Shown here: positions 17,961-26,002 of the stretch, piece by piece | Layout: each line of letters starts with the position of its first letter | Position numbering within the stretch: the first letter of the stretch is position 1 | Assembly (NCBI GenBank): GCA_018645005.1 | Contig: JABGPJ010000074.1 | Span: 1-49,973 of the forward strand | Origin: Deltaproteobacteria bacterium | GTDB lineage: Bacteria > SAR324 > XYD2-FULL-50-16 | Reading direction: 5' to 3' | DNA: 49,973 nucleotides | Made by a program: the position numbers and the translations under genes | The notes under the pieces: model-generated | Database searches by the model: none | Told to the model about the DNA's origin: nothing | Seen by the model: only the letters and a program-made list of their open reading frames with translations

Positions 17961-18214
17961 GTCATCCCTTCAGTTAGTTTATGGCTGTGGGATGCATCCA
18001 AATCCAGGTTATAGATTTTTTTAATCTCGTTTATCTTACCAACAGTTTCCTCGTTAAAAGGAGACTTTCCTTCGAATGCATGAAGCACAATTCCTTCAAT
18101 CAGATCCCCTAAAGAGATGTCCAGATATTCTGCCAGGGCTTTTAATACTTTCACCAACCTTTTTTCAATGCGCATTCCCGTTTGAATGCGATCCACTTTG
18201 ACGTTATCACTCAT
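17957..18214 (-). CDS. Small putative ribbon-helix-helix transcriptional regulator
   Basis: An 85-residue protein. The N-terminal part VKVDRIQTGMRIEKRLVKVL followed by ALAEYLDISLGDLIEGIVLHA reads as a beta strand plus two helices, the ribbon-helix-helix layout of MetJ/Arc-type repressors; the rest is a charged tail. The assignment is by pattern only. The ribosome binding site is GAGGAATA. It is the first gene of a two-gene operon with an MFS exporter, and tandem 16-bp repeats overlap its promoter, as expected for an autorepressing RHH protein. Confidence 0.7.
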   Translation of the reverse strand: MSDNVKVDRIQTGMRIEKRLVKVLKALAEYLDISLGDLIEGIVLHAFEGKSPFNEETVGKINEIKKIYNLDLDASHSHKLTEGMT

Positions 18215-18272
18215 TATTCCTCACAAAAACAGGTCCGTTGAGATAGAAACAGGAATTCCGAAATTTTGTTAT

Positions 18273-18324
18273 ATTGGTATTTTGGTACATTGGTATTTTG
18301 GTACATTGGTAACATACCTGTCAA
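18273..18324 (-). promoter_or_regulatory. Tandem operator repeats and promoter of the RHH-MFS operon
   Basis: ATTGGTATTTTGGTAC occurs twice in tandem (18273-18288 and 18289-18304), followed by a partial third copy to 18310, with 8-bp internal periodicity. On the minus strand a consensus TTGACA (18324-18319) begins just upstream, so the repeats cover the -10 region and the transcription start. Cooperative binding of a small repressor to phased half-sites is the likely use (inference). Confidence 0.65.
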
Positions 18325-18365
18325 CCGTTTTTCCCTCTTATTTCATTTGGATATAAAATAACTGA

Positions 18366-18502
18366 GGGTCGGCTCAAAAATTAGTCAAGTGTTTCCCATT
18401 AGTGAAAAGGAAACACGTTGCTGTCACATTTTGTCTGCAAAATGTCCAGTCTTTATGGGACTTTTGCGGACAGATTATGCCAAGTTATTTTTTAACGGTC
18501 CC
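18366..18502. mobile_element. MITE family A, copy 3 (long form)
   Basis: Ends GGGTCGGCTCAAAAATTA and TTTTTTAACGGTCCC are the family A inverted repeat. Flanks are TGA and TAA (18363-18365 and 18503-18505), a target duplication with one mismatch. It contains the GTGTTTCCC/GGAAACAC sub-hairpin and a TTTTGTCTGCAAAATG stem. It lies in the divergent region before the aldo/keto reductase gene. Confidence 0.85.
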
Positions 18503-18607
18503 TAAGGGAGACATCAGATCTCTGCGATGTAGTGACTTTAAGATTCCCTTGCTTTATACTAACAATGAAAGCGCAAAACTGCTGGCAATTGAACAGAAGG
18601 AGATATC

Positions 18608-19582
18608 ATGATAAAAAGAAGAATCGGAAACAGTGATCTGAACGTATTCCCCATCGGACTGGGTGCGATGGGTATGTCTGAATTTTATGGAGAATCCGAT
18701 GACGAACAGTCAATCAGGACTCTCCACAAGGCCCTTGAATTGGGTGTCGACTTTATTGATACCGCAGATATGTACGGAACGGGCCATAACGAACAACTTC
18801 TTGCAAGAGCACTGAAGGGAAGGATCAAAGAGATTACCCTGGCGACCAAATTCGGTATTGTTCGCGAGCCTGAAGGCAAAACGGTCGGTTTGAGCGGAAA
18901 ACCGGACTACGTTAAAAAAGCTTGTGAAGCCAGCCTGAAAAGGCTTGAGACAGATGTGATCGATCTCTACTATCTGCACCGGGTGGATCCCGAGACGCCC
19001 ATTGAGGACACGGTAGGTGCCATGGGTGAACTGGTGAAAGAAGGGAAGGTCAGATATATCGGCCTGTCCGAAGTCAGTGGTGATACCTTGAAAAGGGCCC
19101 ACGCGGTTCATCCGATTACGGCCGTGCAGTCGGAGTACTCAATCTGGACCCGCGACAACGAGGATGCAAACCTGGCCGTATGCAGGGAACTGGGTGTTTC
19201 AACCGTCGCATACAGCCCCTTGGGAAGAGGTTATTTAACGGGAACCCTGGCAACCATCACCGATGAAAAAGACTATCGTGCCAGCGTTCCCCGCACCAGC
19301 GGGGAAAACCTCGAGATAAACCTGAAAACCGTCAGGACGATTGAGCAAATGGCGGCAGCAAAAGGGGTGAAGTCCTCGCAAATAGCCCTGGCCTGGCTGC
19401 TGGCACAGGGGGAAGATATTATCCCCATACCGGGAACCCGGCGGGAGGTATATCTGATTGAAAACATTAAAGCGGTGGATGTCGCCCTGTCAAAAAGCGA
19501 GCTGGCTGAATTGAACAAGATTGCAGCCCTTGTCCAGGGAACGCGATATTCCGCTGCAGCGATGCAATCAACGCTCAGGTGA
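18608..19582 (+). CDS. Aldo/keto reductase (AKR13-like)
   Basis: NADPH-dependent carbonyl reductase with a single (alpha/beta)8 barrel, 324 residues. It has the catalytic tetrad Asp and Tyr (FIDTADMYG), Lys (LATKFG) and His (LYYLHRVD). SPLGRGYLTG and IPIPGTRRE are typical cofactor-binding segments. Strong ribosome binding site AAGGAG. The close follower is a diiron ferritin-like gene 115 bp downstream, which would fit a general stress or detoxification unit, but a shared transcript is only inferred. Confidence 0.93.
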   Translation: MIKRRIGNSDLNVFPIGLGAMGMSEFYGESDDEQSIRTLHKALELGVDFIDTADMYGTGHNEQLLARALKGRIKEITLATKFGIVREPEGKTVGLSGKPDYVKKACEASLKRLETDVIDLYYLHRVDPETPIEDTVGAMGELVKEGKVRYIGLSEVSGDTLKRAHAVHPITAVQSEYSIWTRDNEDANLAVCRELGVSTVAYSPLGRGYLTGTLATITDEKDYRASVPRTSGENLEINLKTVRTIEQMAAAKGVKSSQIALAWLLAQGEDIIPIPGTRREVYLIENIKAVDVALSKSELAELNKIAALVQGTRYSAAAMQSTLR

Positions 19583-19697
19583 CAACTGGCAGAATCAACT
19601 GCTTGCCCGACAAGCGACGGTCATTGAACACAGGTCCGGTCGTAACGGGCGGGTATCACTACTCAAGGTTAACATTAAACCCCATCTGGAGGAAATC

Positions 19698-20159
19698 ATG
19701 GAATTAGAATCCATAGAGAACGCTATTCAATTTGCCATTGAAAAAGAACGTGAAGCAGCTGCTTTTTATCGGCAGGCTGCTGAACAGGAATCCATCGCCG
19801 TGAACAAGAATGTGCTGGAGGATTTTGCCAAAGAGGAAGATAAACATGAGCAGATGTTGATTAATTTCTCGGCCGACCCGGAGGCTATTGCCCAATACCA
19901 GTTTCAGAAAATCACAGACCTGAAACGGGCTGACTACATGGTAGAGATAGACTTCAAACCGGGTATGACCTATTATTCAGTCATACGGATCGCCATGAAA
20001 CTGGAGGAAAAAGCCAACAAAATGTACACCAAGCTGGCAGAATCTGCCGAAAAAGAGGACATGACCAATATCTTTCAGATTCTGGCCCAGGAGGAGATGA
20101 AGCACAAGAATAAACTGGAAACCATCTATGATGATCATCTCGCTAAAACTGGGGACTAG
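19698..20159 (+). CDS. Ferritin-like diiron protein (rubrerythrin type, no rubredoxin domain)
   Basis: A 153-residue four-helix-bundle protein. The diiron ligand pattern is repeated: Glu in KEREAAAFY, ExxH in EEDKHEQM, Glu in KLEEKANKMY and ExxH in AQEEMKHKNKLE. The rubredoxin Cys pairs found in full rubrerythrins are missing, as in erythrin/sulerythrin-like proteins. The probable role is hydrogen peroxide reduction or iron handling under oxygen stress (family knowledge). The start is set at 19698 after GGAGG; the open frame upstream to 19521 is antisense-like. Confidence 0.88.
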   Translation: MELESIENAIQFAIEKEREAAAFYRQAAEQESIAVNKNVLEDFAKEEDKHEQMLINFSADPEAIAQYQFQKITDLKRADYMVEIDFKPGMTYYSVIRIAMKLEEKANKMYTKLAESAEKEDMTNIFQILAQEEMKHKNKLETIYDDHLAKTGD

Positions 20160-20181
20160 GTCCCGGCACTTGACCTGACAT

Positions 20182-20218
20182 TTCTGCTCAAGACGATGGA
20201 TGACCGGCTTGAGCAGAA
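20182..20218. repeat. 11-bp inverted repeat between convergent genes
   Basis: TTCTGCTCAAG and CTTGAGCAGAA (20182-20192 and 20208-20218) pair perfectly around a 15-nt loop just after the ferritin-like gene. No T-tract follows, so intrinsic termination is doubtful; it could stabilise the 3' end of either convergent transcript. Confidence 0.5.
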
Positions 20219-20350
20219 CAGCCAACCTGGCCCGCAACCTCCTGTGACCATCTCCACCAGATCAACTCCCTCACTTGCCTTAATTGTCTCAAATAATATC
20301 TGTTTTTTCATGTTTCTTAAAATCTTTCCGGCCATCTCCCTCAGCAGTAC

Positions 20351-22018
20351 CTATCCAACGACAGGAGATTCCCATTGATCGGATATGACTTCAATCACGG
20401 CTGGGCCTTGCGGGGATTTTTCCTCTTCCAGATATCCGTCCAATTCGTCGATGGTCAAAGCCGTATAACTTCTGACGCCAAAACCCCTGGCCACGGTGGC
20501 AAAATCGATGTGTGAAAAATCGGTGGAGATATAATTTTTATCATAGTAATCCCTCTGGACGTGCTTGATCCAACTTAAGGTATCATTGTTGAACACGATT
20601 GAAACAACCGGCAGATCCAGTCGTTTCATTACCTCAAGCTCCTGCACCGAATACCCGAACCCACCATCGCCGGCAAATTGTAAGACCCTGCGTTGTTTCT
20701 GCACAGCCAGTGCCGCGCCGATCGATGCAGGTAGCCCCCAACCCAGGCCAGCCAGGCCCCTGGGTGCGATAAAATTCCGCCCGGCCGAAGTGAACTGCAG
20801 AAAGGCTGCCGTCCAGCCGGATGAAAGACTGGCATCACAAACCACCAGGTCGTCACTGGTCAGGACCTTGTTGATGGATCCCATCACAGCCTGAGGTCTC
20901 AGAGGTTGTTCCGGCAGGGGCTCACCACCTGTTTTTTCGGCGTACCATTGCTGATGCTTTCGTTTATATGATTCAAAATCCCAATTCACATCGGGTTTCC
21001 TGCCCGCCAGTGCCGTGATCATTGAATCGAGTCCCAGGCTGGCATCGCCGAGCAGAGGTACGCTGTCTGGATAATTACGGCCGATCTCCTCTGGATCTGC
21101 GTCCAGATGAATGATCGGCGTATTCCTGTCCGGGATGCGGTAACTGAACGTCGTCATTTGTCCAACCTTGCAACCAATAAAAAATACCAGATCCGCGGAC
21201 TGCATGATCTCTTTTGTAATTGGATTACCGAAGGTTCCCGTCACGCCAAAGGCCTGTGGATGGGTCTCCTCAATAATTCCTTTGCCTGAAATGGAGGTGA
21301 CGACAGGTGCGTTAAGTTGCTCAGCCAGGTCTCTGACCTGCTGGTAGCAACCAGATATATGAGCGCCACCACCAATAACCAGCAGCGGTTTTCTGGACTC
21401 CAGGATCATTTGACTGGCTTTTGCGACTTCCAGCGGATCAGGTGCGCAGCGGGACCGAGGGTAAACCGCTCCCAGCAACTGATTTCCGCGCTCACGAAAA
21501 GGAAAGTCCGTGGATCCAATATCGTCCGGAATTGAGACCACTACGGGTCCCGGTTTTCCCGTCGTGGCAACCCGGAGGGCTGCATCGATGGTATTTTCCA
21601 GTGCCTTGGGATCGGAAACCTGGACCTGCCATTTACTGACGGTTTGAAACATCTCAAGCTGCTTCATGGCCTGTGAGGCATTGCCCCTGTGGCGTCGGTG
21701 TTCCCAAGCCCTTGGAATATCAGAGATGATGGCGAGCATCGGGATGGAGGAACAATAGGCTTCAGCCAGGGGCGAGACCAGGTTGGTTGCTCCCGGTCCC
21801 ACGGTACCATCACACACACCCACTCGTCCCGTGAGACGGGCATACGCATCAGCAGCAAATCCGGCACTTCGTTCGTCCCGCATCAAAATGTGATCGATCT
21901 GTCCCGGCAGCTTTCTGATCCCCTCATACAGTGGCAAGGTTTGTCCACCGGGGACACCGAATACGTACCTGACACCATTTTTCATCAATAGTTCCGCTAG
22001 TTTGTCCCCAACTCTCAT
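20351..22018 (-). CDS. ThDP-dependent enzyme, acetolactate-synthase-like
   Basis: A 555-residue member of the acetolactate synthase large-subunit superfamily. The N-terminal PYR domain has GVPGGQTLPLYEG and MRDERSAGFAADAYAR with the catalytic Glu. The central FAD/nucleotide-fold domain has KPLLVIGGGAHISG. The C-terminal PP domain has GDGGFGYSVQELEVMKRL...FNND, the ThDP/Mg motif. The start at 22018 follows AAGGAG by 6 bp. No ilvN-type small subunit is nearby, so it is more likely a catabolic decarboxylase or lyase than valine biosynthesis (inference). It follows the zinc alcohol dehydrogenase gene by 37 bp on the same strand and probably acts on the aldehyde or keto acid linked to that enzyme. 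Confidence 0.9.
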   Translation of the reverse strand: MRVGDKLAELLMKNGVRYVFGVPGGQTLPLYEGIRKLPGQIDHILMRDERSAGFAADAYARLTGRVGVCDGTVGPGATNLVSPLAEAYCSSIPMLAIISDIPRAWEHRRHRGNASQAMKQLEMFQTVSKWQVQVSDPKALENTIDAALRVATTGKPGPVVVSIPDDIGSTDFPFRERGNQLLGAVYPRSRCAPDPLEVAKASQMILESRKPLLVIGGGAHISGCYQQVRDLAEQLNAPVVTSISGKGIIEETHPQAFGVTGTFGNPITKEIMQSADLVFFIGCKVGQMTTFSYRIPDRNTPIIHLDADPEEIGRNYPDSVPLLGDASLGLDSMITALAGRKPDVNWDFESYKRKHQQWYAEKTGGEPLPEQPLRPQAVMGSINKVLTSDDLVVCDASLSSGWTAAFLQFTSAGRNFIAPRGLAGLGWGLPASIGAALAVQKQRRVLQFAGDGGFGYSVQELEVMKRLDLPVVSIVFNNDTLSWIKHVQRDYYDKNYISTDFSHIDFATVARGFGVRSYTALTIDELDGYLEEEKSPQGPAVIEVISDQWESPVVG

Positions 22019-22055
22019 GCTTGTCTCCTTCATTTTTGTTGATATTATGTGCTTC

Positions 22056-23087
22056 TTATGCTTCAGGGCCAAAAACGACTTTCGCTGCAGTTTTACTGAC
22101 TGCTAATTCAAAACCCTTCACTCCCTGTGAAAAAGGAAGGCGGTGGGTAATGATCGGGTCGAGATTTATCTTGCCAGCTGACATTAAAGTGAGTGCCCGT
22201 AACCAGGTATTTCTATCATAACCATACACACCGATCAGGGATTTACTGCGGCGAACCAGGTCGATGGGATCAAAAGTGGCTTTCCTGGCGTGAATCCCGA
22301 TAATCATCACCTTGCCACCGTTTTTCAGCATTTGCAATCCTTGAGAAATGGTCTGCGGGATCCCGGTTGCTTCGAAAACAAAATCTAAATGGCCAGCGAC
22401 CTTTCTGACCTGCTTGACTGGATCTTCCTTTTCCACATCTATGATGATATCTGCCCCCAATTGTTGAGCGATATCCAACCTTCGACCATCGGCGCTTGTG
22501 CCGGTGACAATAATCTGCCCGGCACCAGCGGCTTTTAATAGTTGGACCGTCAGTAAACCGATGGGGCCCGGTCCAAATACCGCGGCGGTTTGACCGGGTT
22601 TAATACCGGACAGATCGATGCCATTCAGGGTTATGGCCAGGGGCTCACAAAGAGACGCCACCTCATGCGAGACATTGTCCGGAATCTTTAATATTTCAGC
22701 CCCTCCTTTAATCAGCATATATTCCGCAAAGGCACCGTTTCGGGTCAATCCCAAAACGTAATTCTGTTTACAAATGTCCACTTTGCCCATCAGACAGAAT
22801 TCACATTCACCGCACGGCATGAATGGTAAGGCGGTAATTCGGTCTCCTCTGGACACTCCCCTTATCTTTTCACCGATTTCAACCACTTCGCCTGCAAATT
22901 CGTGTCCCAGGACTACCGGCATCGGCAGCCACTCATAGCCGGCGGTCCATTCGTAAATATGGACATCACTGCCGCAGAGACTCCCTGCCATGACCTTTAC
23001 CAGTATGTCGTTTTCTCCAACCACTGGTTTTTCCAGATCGACGATCTCGATTCCAGGTGCTGCCCTGGTTTTGATGATTGCTTTCAT
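22056..23087 (-). CDS. Zinc-dependent medium-chain alcohol dehydrogenase
   Basis: A 343-residue MDR dehydrogenase of the sorbitol/threonine dehydrogenase branch. Catalytic zinc ligands sit in LCGSDVH and GHEFAGEV, structural zinc cysteines in CGECEFCLMGKVDIC, and the Rossmann motif in VFGPGPIGLL. It oxidises a secondary or polyol alcohol with NAD(P). It is the first gene of an operon with a ThDP enzyme. A perfect palindrome ATGATATATCAT lies about 75 bp upstream, shared in part with the divergent-side GntR regulator's own promoter, suggesting control by that regulator. Confidence 0.92.
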   Translation of the reverse strand: MKAIIKTRAAPGIEIVDLEKPVVGENDILVKVMAGSLCGSDVHIYEWTAGYEWLPMPVVLGHEFAGEVVEIGEKIRGVSRGDRITALPFMPCGECEFCLMGKVDICKQNYVLGLTRNGAFAEYMLIKGGAEILKIPDNVSHEVASLCEPLAITLNGIDLSGIKPGQTAAVFGPGPIGLLTVQLLKAAGAGQIIVTGTSADGRRLDIAQQLGADIIIDVEKEDPVKQVRKVAGHLDFVFEATGIPQTISQGLQMLKNGGKVMIIGIHARKATFDPIDLVRRSKSLIGVYGYDRNTWLRALTLMSAGKINLDPIITHRLPFSQGVKGFELAVSKTAAKVVFGPEA

Positions 23088-23161
23088 TTCGTTTCCGCTC
23101 CAAGACTGATGCGTTAAGTCTCATTCTGCCATTGATTTGATGGGTTCTCGAAATTTTATAT

Positions 23162-23173
23162 ATGATATATCAT
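23162..23173. promoter_or_regulatory. Perfect palindrome, candidate GntR/FCD operator
   Basis: ATGATATATCAT is a perfect 12-bp palindrome upstream of the alcohol dehydrogenase operon. The same ATGATATAT core occurs in front of the GntR gene (24165-24179). FCD-type GntR proteins usually bind short AT-rich palindromes, so this is a plausible operator. Confidence 0.5.
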
Positions 23174-23267
23174 TATTCAAGTCAAACGTCATAGCTTTTT
23201 TTTAATCATATAACAGTCTGAAATTATTGTAAAAAAAACTGAGGTAGTCCGGCAGGTAAGATTTTTT

Positions 23268-23351
23268 GTATCTATTCAGCACCTCTCCGGAATCGAGAGG
23301 GTTGTGATTTAAAACAAAACCCTCTCGATGGAGGGTATACTGAATAGTTAC
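23268..23351. mobile_element. 84-bp MITE, family D, with 8-bp target duplication
   Basis: Ends GTATCTATTCAG and CTGAATAGTTAC are inverted repeats with one mismatch, flanked by exact GATTTTTT on both sides (23260-23267 and 23352-23359). The centre contains a strong stem CGAGAGGGTT/AACCCTCTCG. GTAA-type ends with an 8-bp duplication are what I recall for IS66-family elements, so this may be an IS66-derived miniature (inference). It could also serve as a terminator between the two flanking minus-strand genes. Confidence 0.8.
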
Positions 23352-23410
23352 GATTTTTTTTCGATCAGATCGAAAATGTCGTTTGCGAATCGGAAAAGAT
23401 AATCGGTGGA

Positions 23411-24088
23411 TTATGAGGGTTGATTATCAAAATAGTCAAGCAGCGCGGCCCCTCCCTGAATGAGATCTTGCTCCATAGCGGTTTTCGCCGCCTCGGAATC
23501 TCGTTTTTCCAAGGCCTGGAGGATCTCTCTATGAAAATTAGTTTTTGCTATGGTCAGACTGTTGGGGGTAGCTACATGCAGCATATTCAAGGAAGGGCCA
23601 ATCTTTAACCATAGAATCTCTACAATCTCCAGCAAAGCGGGCATAGCGGCTGCTCTGCACAGTTCAATATGAAACGAATAATTGTGAGCAATGGCGTCTG
23701 CAAAGCGCTTTTCCCGGGCAGCCTTGAACATGTCATCATTGATTTTAACGAGTCGGTTTAACTGCCGTTTCTTAATTTTTTTCGCTGCCTCGGCTGCAGC
23801 CAACCCTTCATTGGCAAGGCGGATGGTTCGGTTTTCAAGATAGCCCTCTTTATTCAGGATCGGAATCGTAATTGGATGGGCGGGCTTCATTTCCAGAGCG
23901 CCAAAGGAGACAAGTTTGAGCAGGGCTTCCCTTACCGGTGTTATACTCGTTCCCATTTTCGTCGCCAGGCTGCGGATGGGCAGGCGTTCTCCGGGCTGGA
24001 AACGACCGGACATGATGGCCTCTTTGATCTGTTGAAAAACTTTGGATGTCAGGTTTTCTCGACTGATTTTGCTGAGATTCGTCGCCAT
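23411..24088 (-). CDS. GntR-family (FCD/FadR-type) transcriptional regulator
   Basis: A 225-residue regulator. The N-terminal winged helix (about residues 12-75) holds IMSGRFQPGERLPIRSLA and TSITPVREALLKL, the GntR signature. The C-terminal all-helical FCD ligand domain has the usual metal-binding pattern: Asp and His residues around DAIAHNYSFHIELCRAA and a further His in KTNFHREIL. The start at 24088 is chosen because the upstream extension to 24187 is not family-like. It lies on the same strand upstream of the alcohol dehydrogenase operon, and both have an ATGATATAT-type palindrome in front, so it probably regulates that operon and itself. The effector is unknown. Confidence 0.9.
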   Translation of the reverse strand: MATNLSKISRENLTSKVFQQIKEAIMSGRFQPGERLPIRSLATKMGTSITPVREALLKLVSFGALEMKPAHPITIPILNKEGYLENRTIRLANEGLAAAEAAKKIKKRQLNRLVKINDDMFKAAREKRFADAIAHNYSFHIELCRAAAMPALLEIVEILWLKIGPSLNMLHVATPNSLTIAKTNFHREILQALEKRDSEAAKTAMEQDLIQGGAALLDYFDNQPS

Positions 24089-24164
24089 TTTTTTCCCCGG
24101 CTTCTGAAATTGTGTTCCACGAATAAAATTGGGTGAACATCCTCGGGGTCTAATCGAAGATTTG

Positions 24165-24179
24165 TAATATGATATATTA
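24165..24179. promoter_or_regulatory. Candidate operator upstream of the GntR gene
   Basis: TAATAT-GAT-ATATTA is a 6-bp inverted repeat with a 3-bp centre and contains the core ATGATATAT shared with 23162-23173. It fits an autoregulatory site. Confidence 0.45.
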
Positions 24180-24234
24180 TGCAACAAGTGGGGTTGATGT
24201 CAATGTCCGATCTTTACGTTCTGATAACAGCTAA

Positions 24235-24333
24235 GGGTTGGCTCAAAAATTACTTGGCATTTTGTCTGCAAAATGTCCAGGCTTTATGGGACTTTTGCGG
24301 ACAGATTATGCCAAGTTATTTTTGTACGATCCC
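24235..24333. mobile_element. MITE family A, copy 4 (short form)
   Basis: Ends GGGTTGGCTCAAAAATTA and TTATTTTTGTACGATCCC form the family A inverted repeat, flanked by TAA on both sides (24232-24234 and 24334-24336). The short form lacks the GTGTTTC hairpin block; it retains the TTTGTCTGCAAAATGTCC and GGACTTTTGCGGACAG arms, which are complementary, so the element folds as one long hairpin. Confidence 0.88.
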
Positions 24334-24600
24334 TAAATTCAGTTGGATATAACCTGTTCTCTAATTTGGTATTGACAGGGAAAACGCCGCTTTAAAAATT
24401 ATTACGGTCGCGCTGGGGTGGTAGAAAAAGCGAGGATGGTGGGTTGAACCGGCGTGCCTGGGCCGATACCAAATCCCGTTTTAGACTGAGGCTTGGGGCA
24501 TCGGATCGAAGTCGTTATAAGCGGTTTGCCCTGTTCATGCAGGAGCAGGGCGGGTTTGTGCAATAATAGAATAGTTGCATAGATTGTAGATCATCAAATC

Positions 24601-25629
24601 TTAATCGGGGTCAGCTACCTTAATCAGCTGTTTCCCGAAGTTATCTCCCCGTAACAATCCACGAAAGGTCTGAGGGGCATTATTGATCCCCTCGACCACA
24701 CTTTCCCGGTATTTAAGCGTGCCATTTTTTACCCACTCTGACATTTCGGTTGAGGCTGCCGACCACTCCTCGATCCATTCTCTGACCAGAAAAAAACGGT
24801 GGAGGGGGGGATTTGGCATTTTCCCCAGCACATCAAACGGGGACTCTGCCTCAGATGGATTTTCTTTGTTGTACTGAGAGACATAACCGCAGACCGGGAC
24901 CCGTGCACCTTCATTCAAGAGGGGCACAACCGCATGGAGAACCTCACCGCCTACATTTTCAAAATAGACGTCTATTCCATCTGGACAAGCAGCCTTGAGT
25001 TCGGGGGCCATGTTACCGCCTTTCCGGTCTATGACGGCGTCGAATCCCAATTCATTCAGGACATAGTCGCACTTTTTTTTACCTCCGGCGATGCCAACAA
25101 TGCGACACCCTTTGATTTTGGCAATTTGACCCACAACCGATCCCACAGCTCCTGAAGCAGCGGCCACCACGACCGTCTCCCCGGGTTTGGGCTCTCCGAC
25201 TTTCAACAGTCCGAAAAAGGCAGTGCGGCCTGTCATTCCCAAGACATGCAGGGCAGTGGCAATCGGTCCCAGTGCCGGATCGACTTTGCGAAACAGCTTT
25301 GGGTCTGCTTCCACTGTGGCATAACTTTGCCACCCGACCGGACCGACCACAATCTCTCCGGCAGCATAGTCCGGTGATTTAGAAACGACCACCTGGTTTA
25401 CTGTTTCACCGACCATGACTTCTCCCAAACCAACGGGCGGGGCGTATGACTTGACGTCATTCATGCGGCCTCTCATGTACGGATCCAACGACAGCCACAG
25501 GGTTTTCAATAACAGTTCACCCTCTTGCGGCTCAGCGACGGGAACGGTCTCTATTTTAAAATCGTCGTCCTTGGGTTCTCCAAAAGGACGTTTGTCCAGT
25601 AAAATTCTGGTATTAACAACTTCTGCCAT
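24601..25629 (-). CDS. NADP-dependent MDR oxidoreductase (prostaglandin reductase/CurA type)
   Basis: A 342-residue zinc-free medium-chain reductase. It has the LSLDPYMRGRM and YAPPVGLGEVM motifs near the N-terminus, the cofactor motif VVAAASGAVGSVVGQIAKIKG, and KYRESVVEGINNAPQTFRGLL near the end, as in leukotriene B4 dehydrogenase and E. coli CurA. It reduces the double bond of alpha,beta-unsaturated ketones or aldehydes with NADPH. No structural or catalytic zinc cysteines are present, as expected. It lies alone between noncoding stretches. The 264 bp downstream hold a MITE and a short open frame ending QEQGGFVQ that I cannot assign. Confidence 0.92.
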   Translation of the reverse strand: MAEVVNTRILLDKRPFGEPKDDDFKIETVPVAEPQEGELLLKTLWLSLDPYMRGRMNDVKSYAPPVGLGEVMVGETVNQVVVSKSPDYAAGEIVVGPVGWQSYATVEADPKLFRKVDPALGPIATALHVLGMTGRTAFFGLLKVGEPKPGETVVVAAASGAVGSVVGQIAKIKGCRIVGIAGGKKKCDYVLNELGFDAVIDRKGGNMAPELKAACPDGIDVYFENVGGEVLHAVVPLLNEGARVPVCGYVSQYNKENPSEAESPFDVLGKMPNPPLHRFFLVREWIEEWSAASTEMSEWVKNGTLKYRESVVEGINNAPQTFRGLLRGDNFGKQLIKVADPD

Positions 25630-26002
25630 TTTTGCCTTGTTTATTTGGGTTGGTTTAATTTAGAAAGATTTTCTGTTTGAATCGTCTCGAACCTCTTTTT
25701 CCTCTGCGAATGTTCGTATATTGCTGGTATCGCCTGGATCTTTAACCCTGTTTTACTGAAATAATCATGCCAAATAAGTCAGCCGTTGAAACCTTGTCTA
25801 GTCGGGTTATATGGCGTTACAAGAGAAATTGACCCCTGCATGTAGAAATCAAGAGAGTGGGTTTGACGTGGTCAGGGTTAGTGTTTATAAGCGGCTAATC
25901 AGAATGGCAGACAGCAGGTTTACCTGCAGGGGGACCCCACCCTTGCGCCCTTATCTCATGTAACAAGCAGTAGGGGGGGTAGATTGTTCTTTCTTTAAGG
26001 GG
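25630..26002. other. Intergenic stretch, no gene seen
   Basis: Between two minus-strand genes. It contains a small stem GCAGG/CCTGC (about 25912-25930) with a G-rich tail, and no convincing promoter, operator or coding frame. Confidence 0.4.

Noticed and set aside
19521-19697. Long N-terminal extension of the ferritin-like protein
   Set aside because: It overlaps the end of the aldo/keto reductase gene in another frame and lacks homology; GGAGG marks the start at 19698.
24337-24600. Short open frame ending QEQGGFVQ behind MITE copy 4
   Set aside because: Basic, Arg-rich composition without recognised motif or start; possibly a remnant, but not supportable as a gene.
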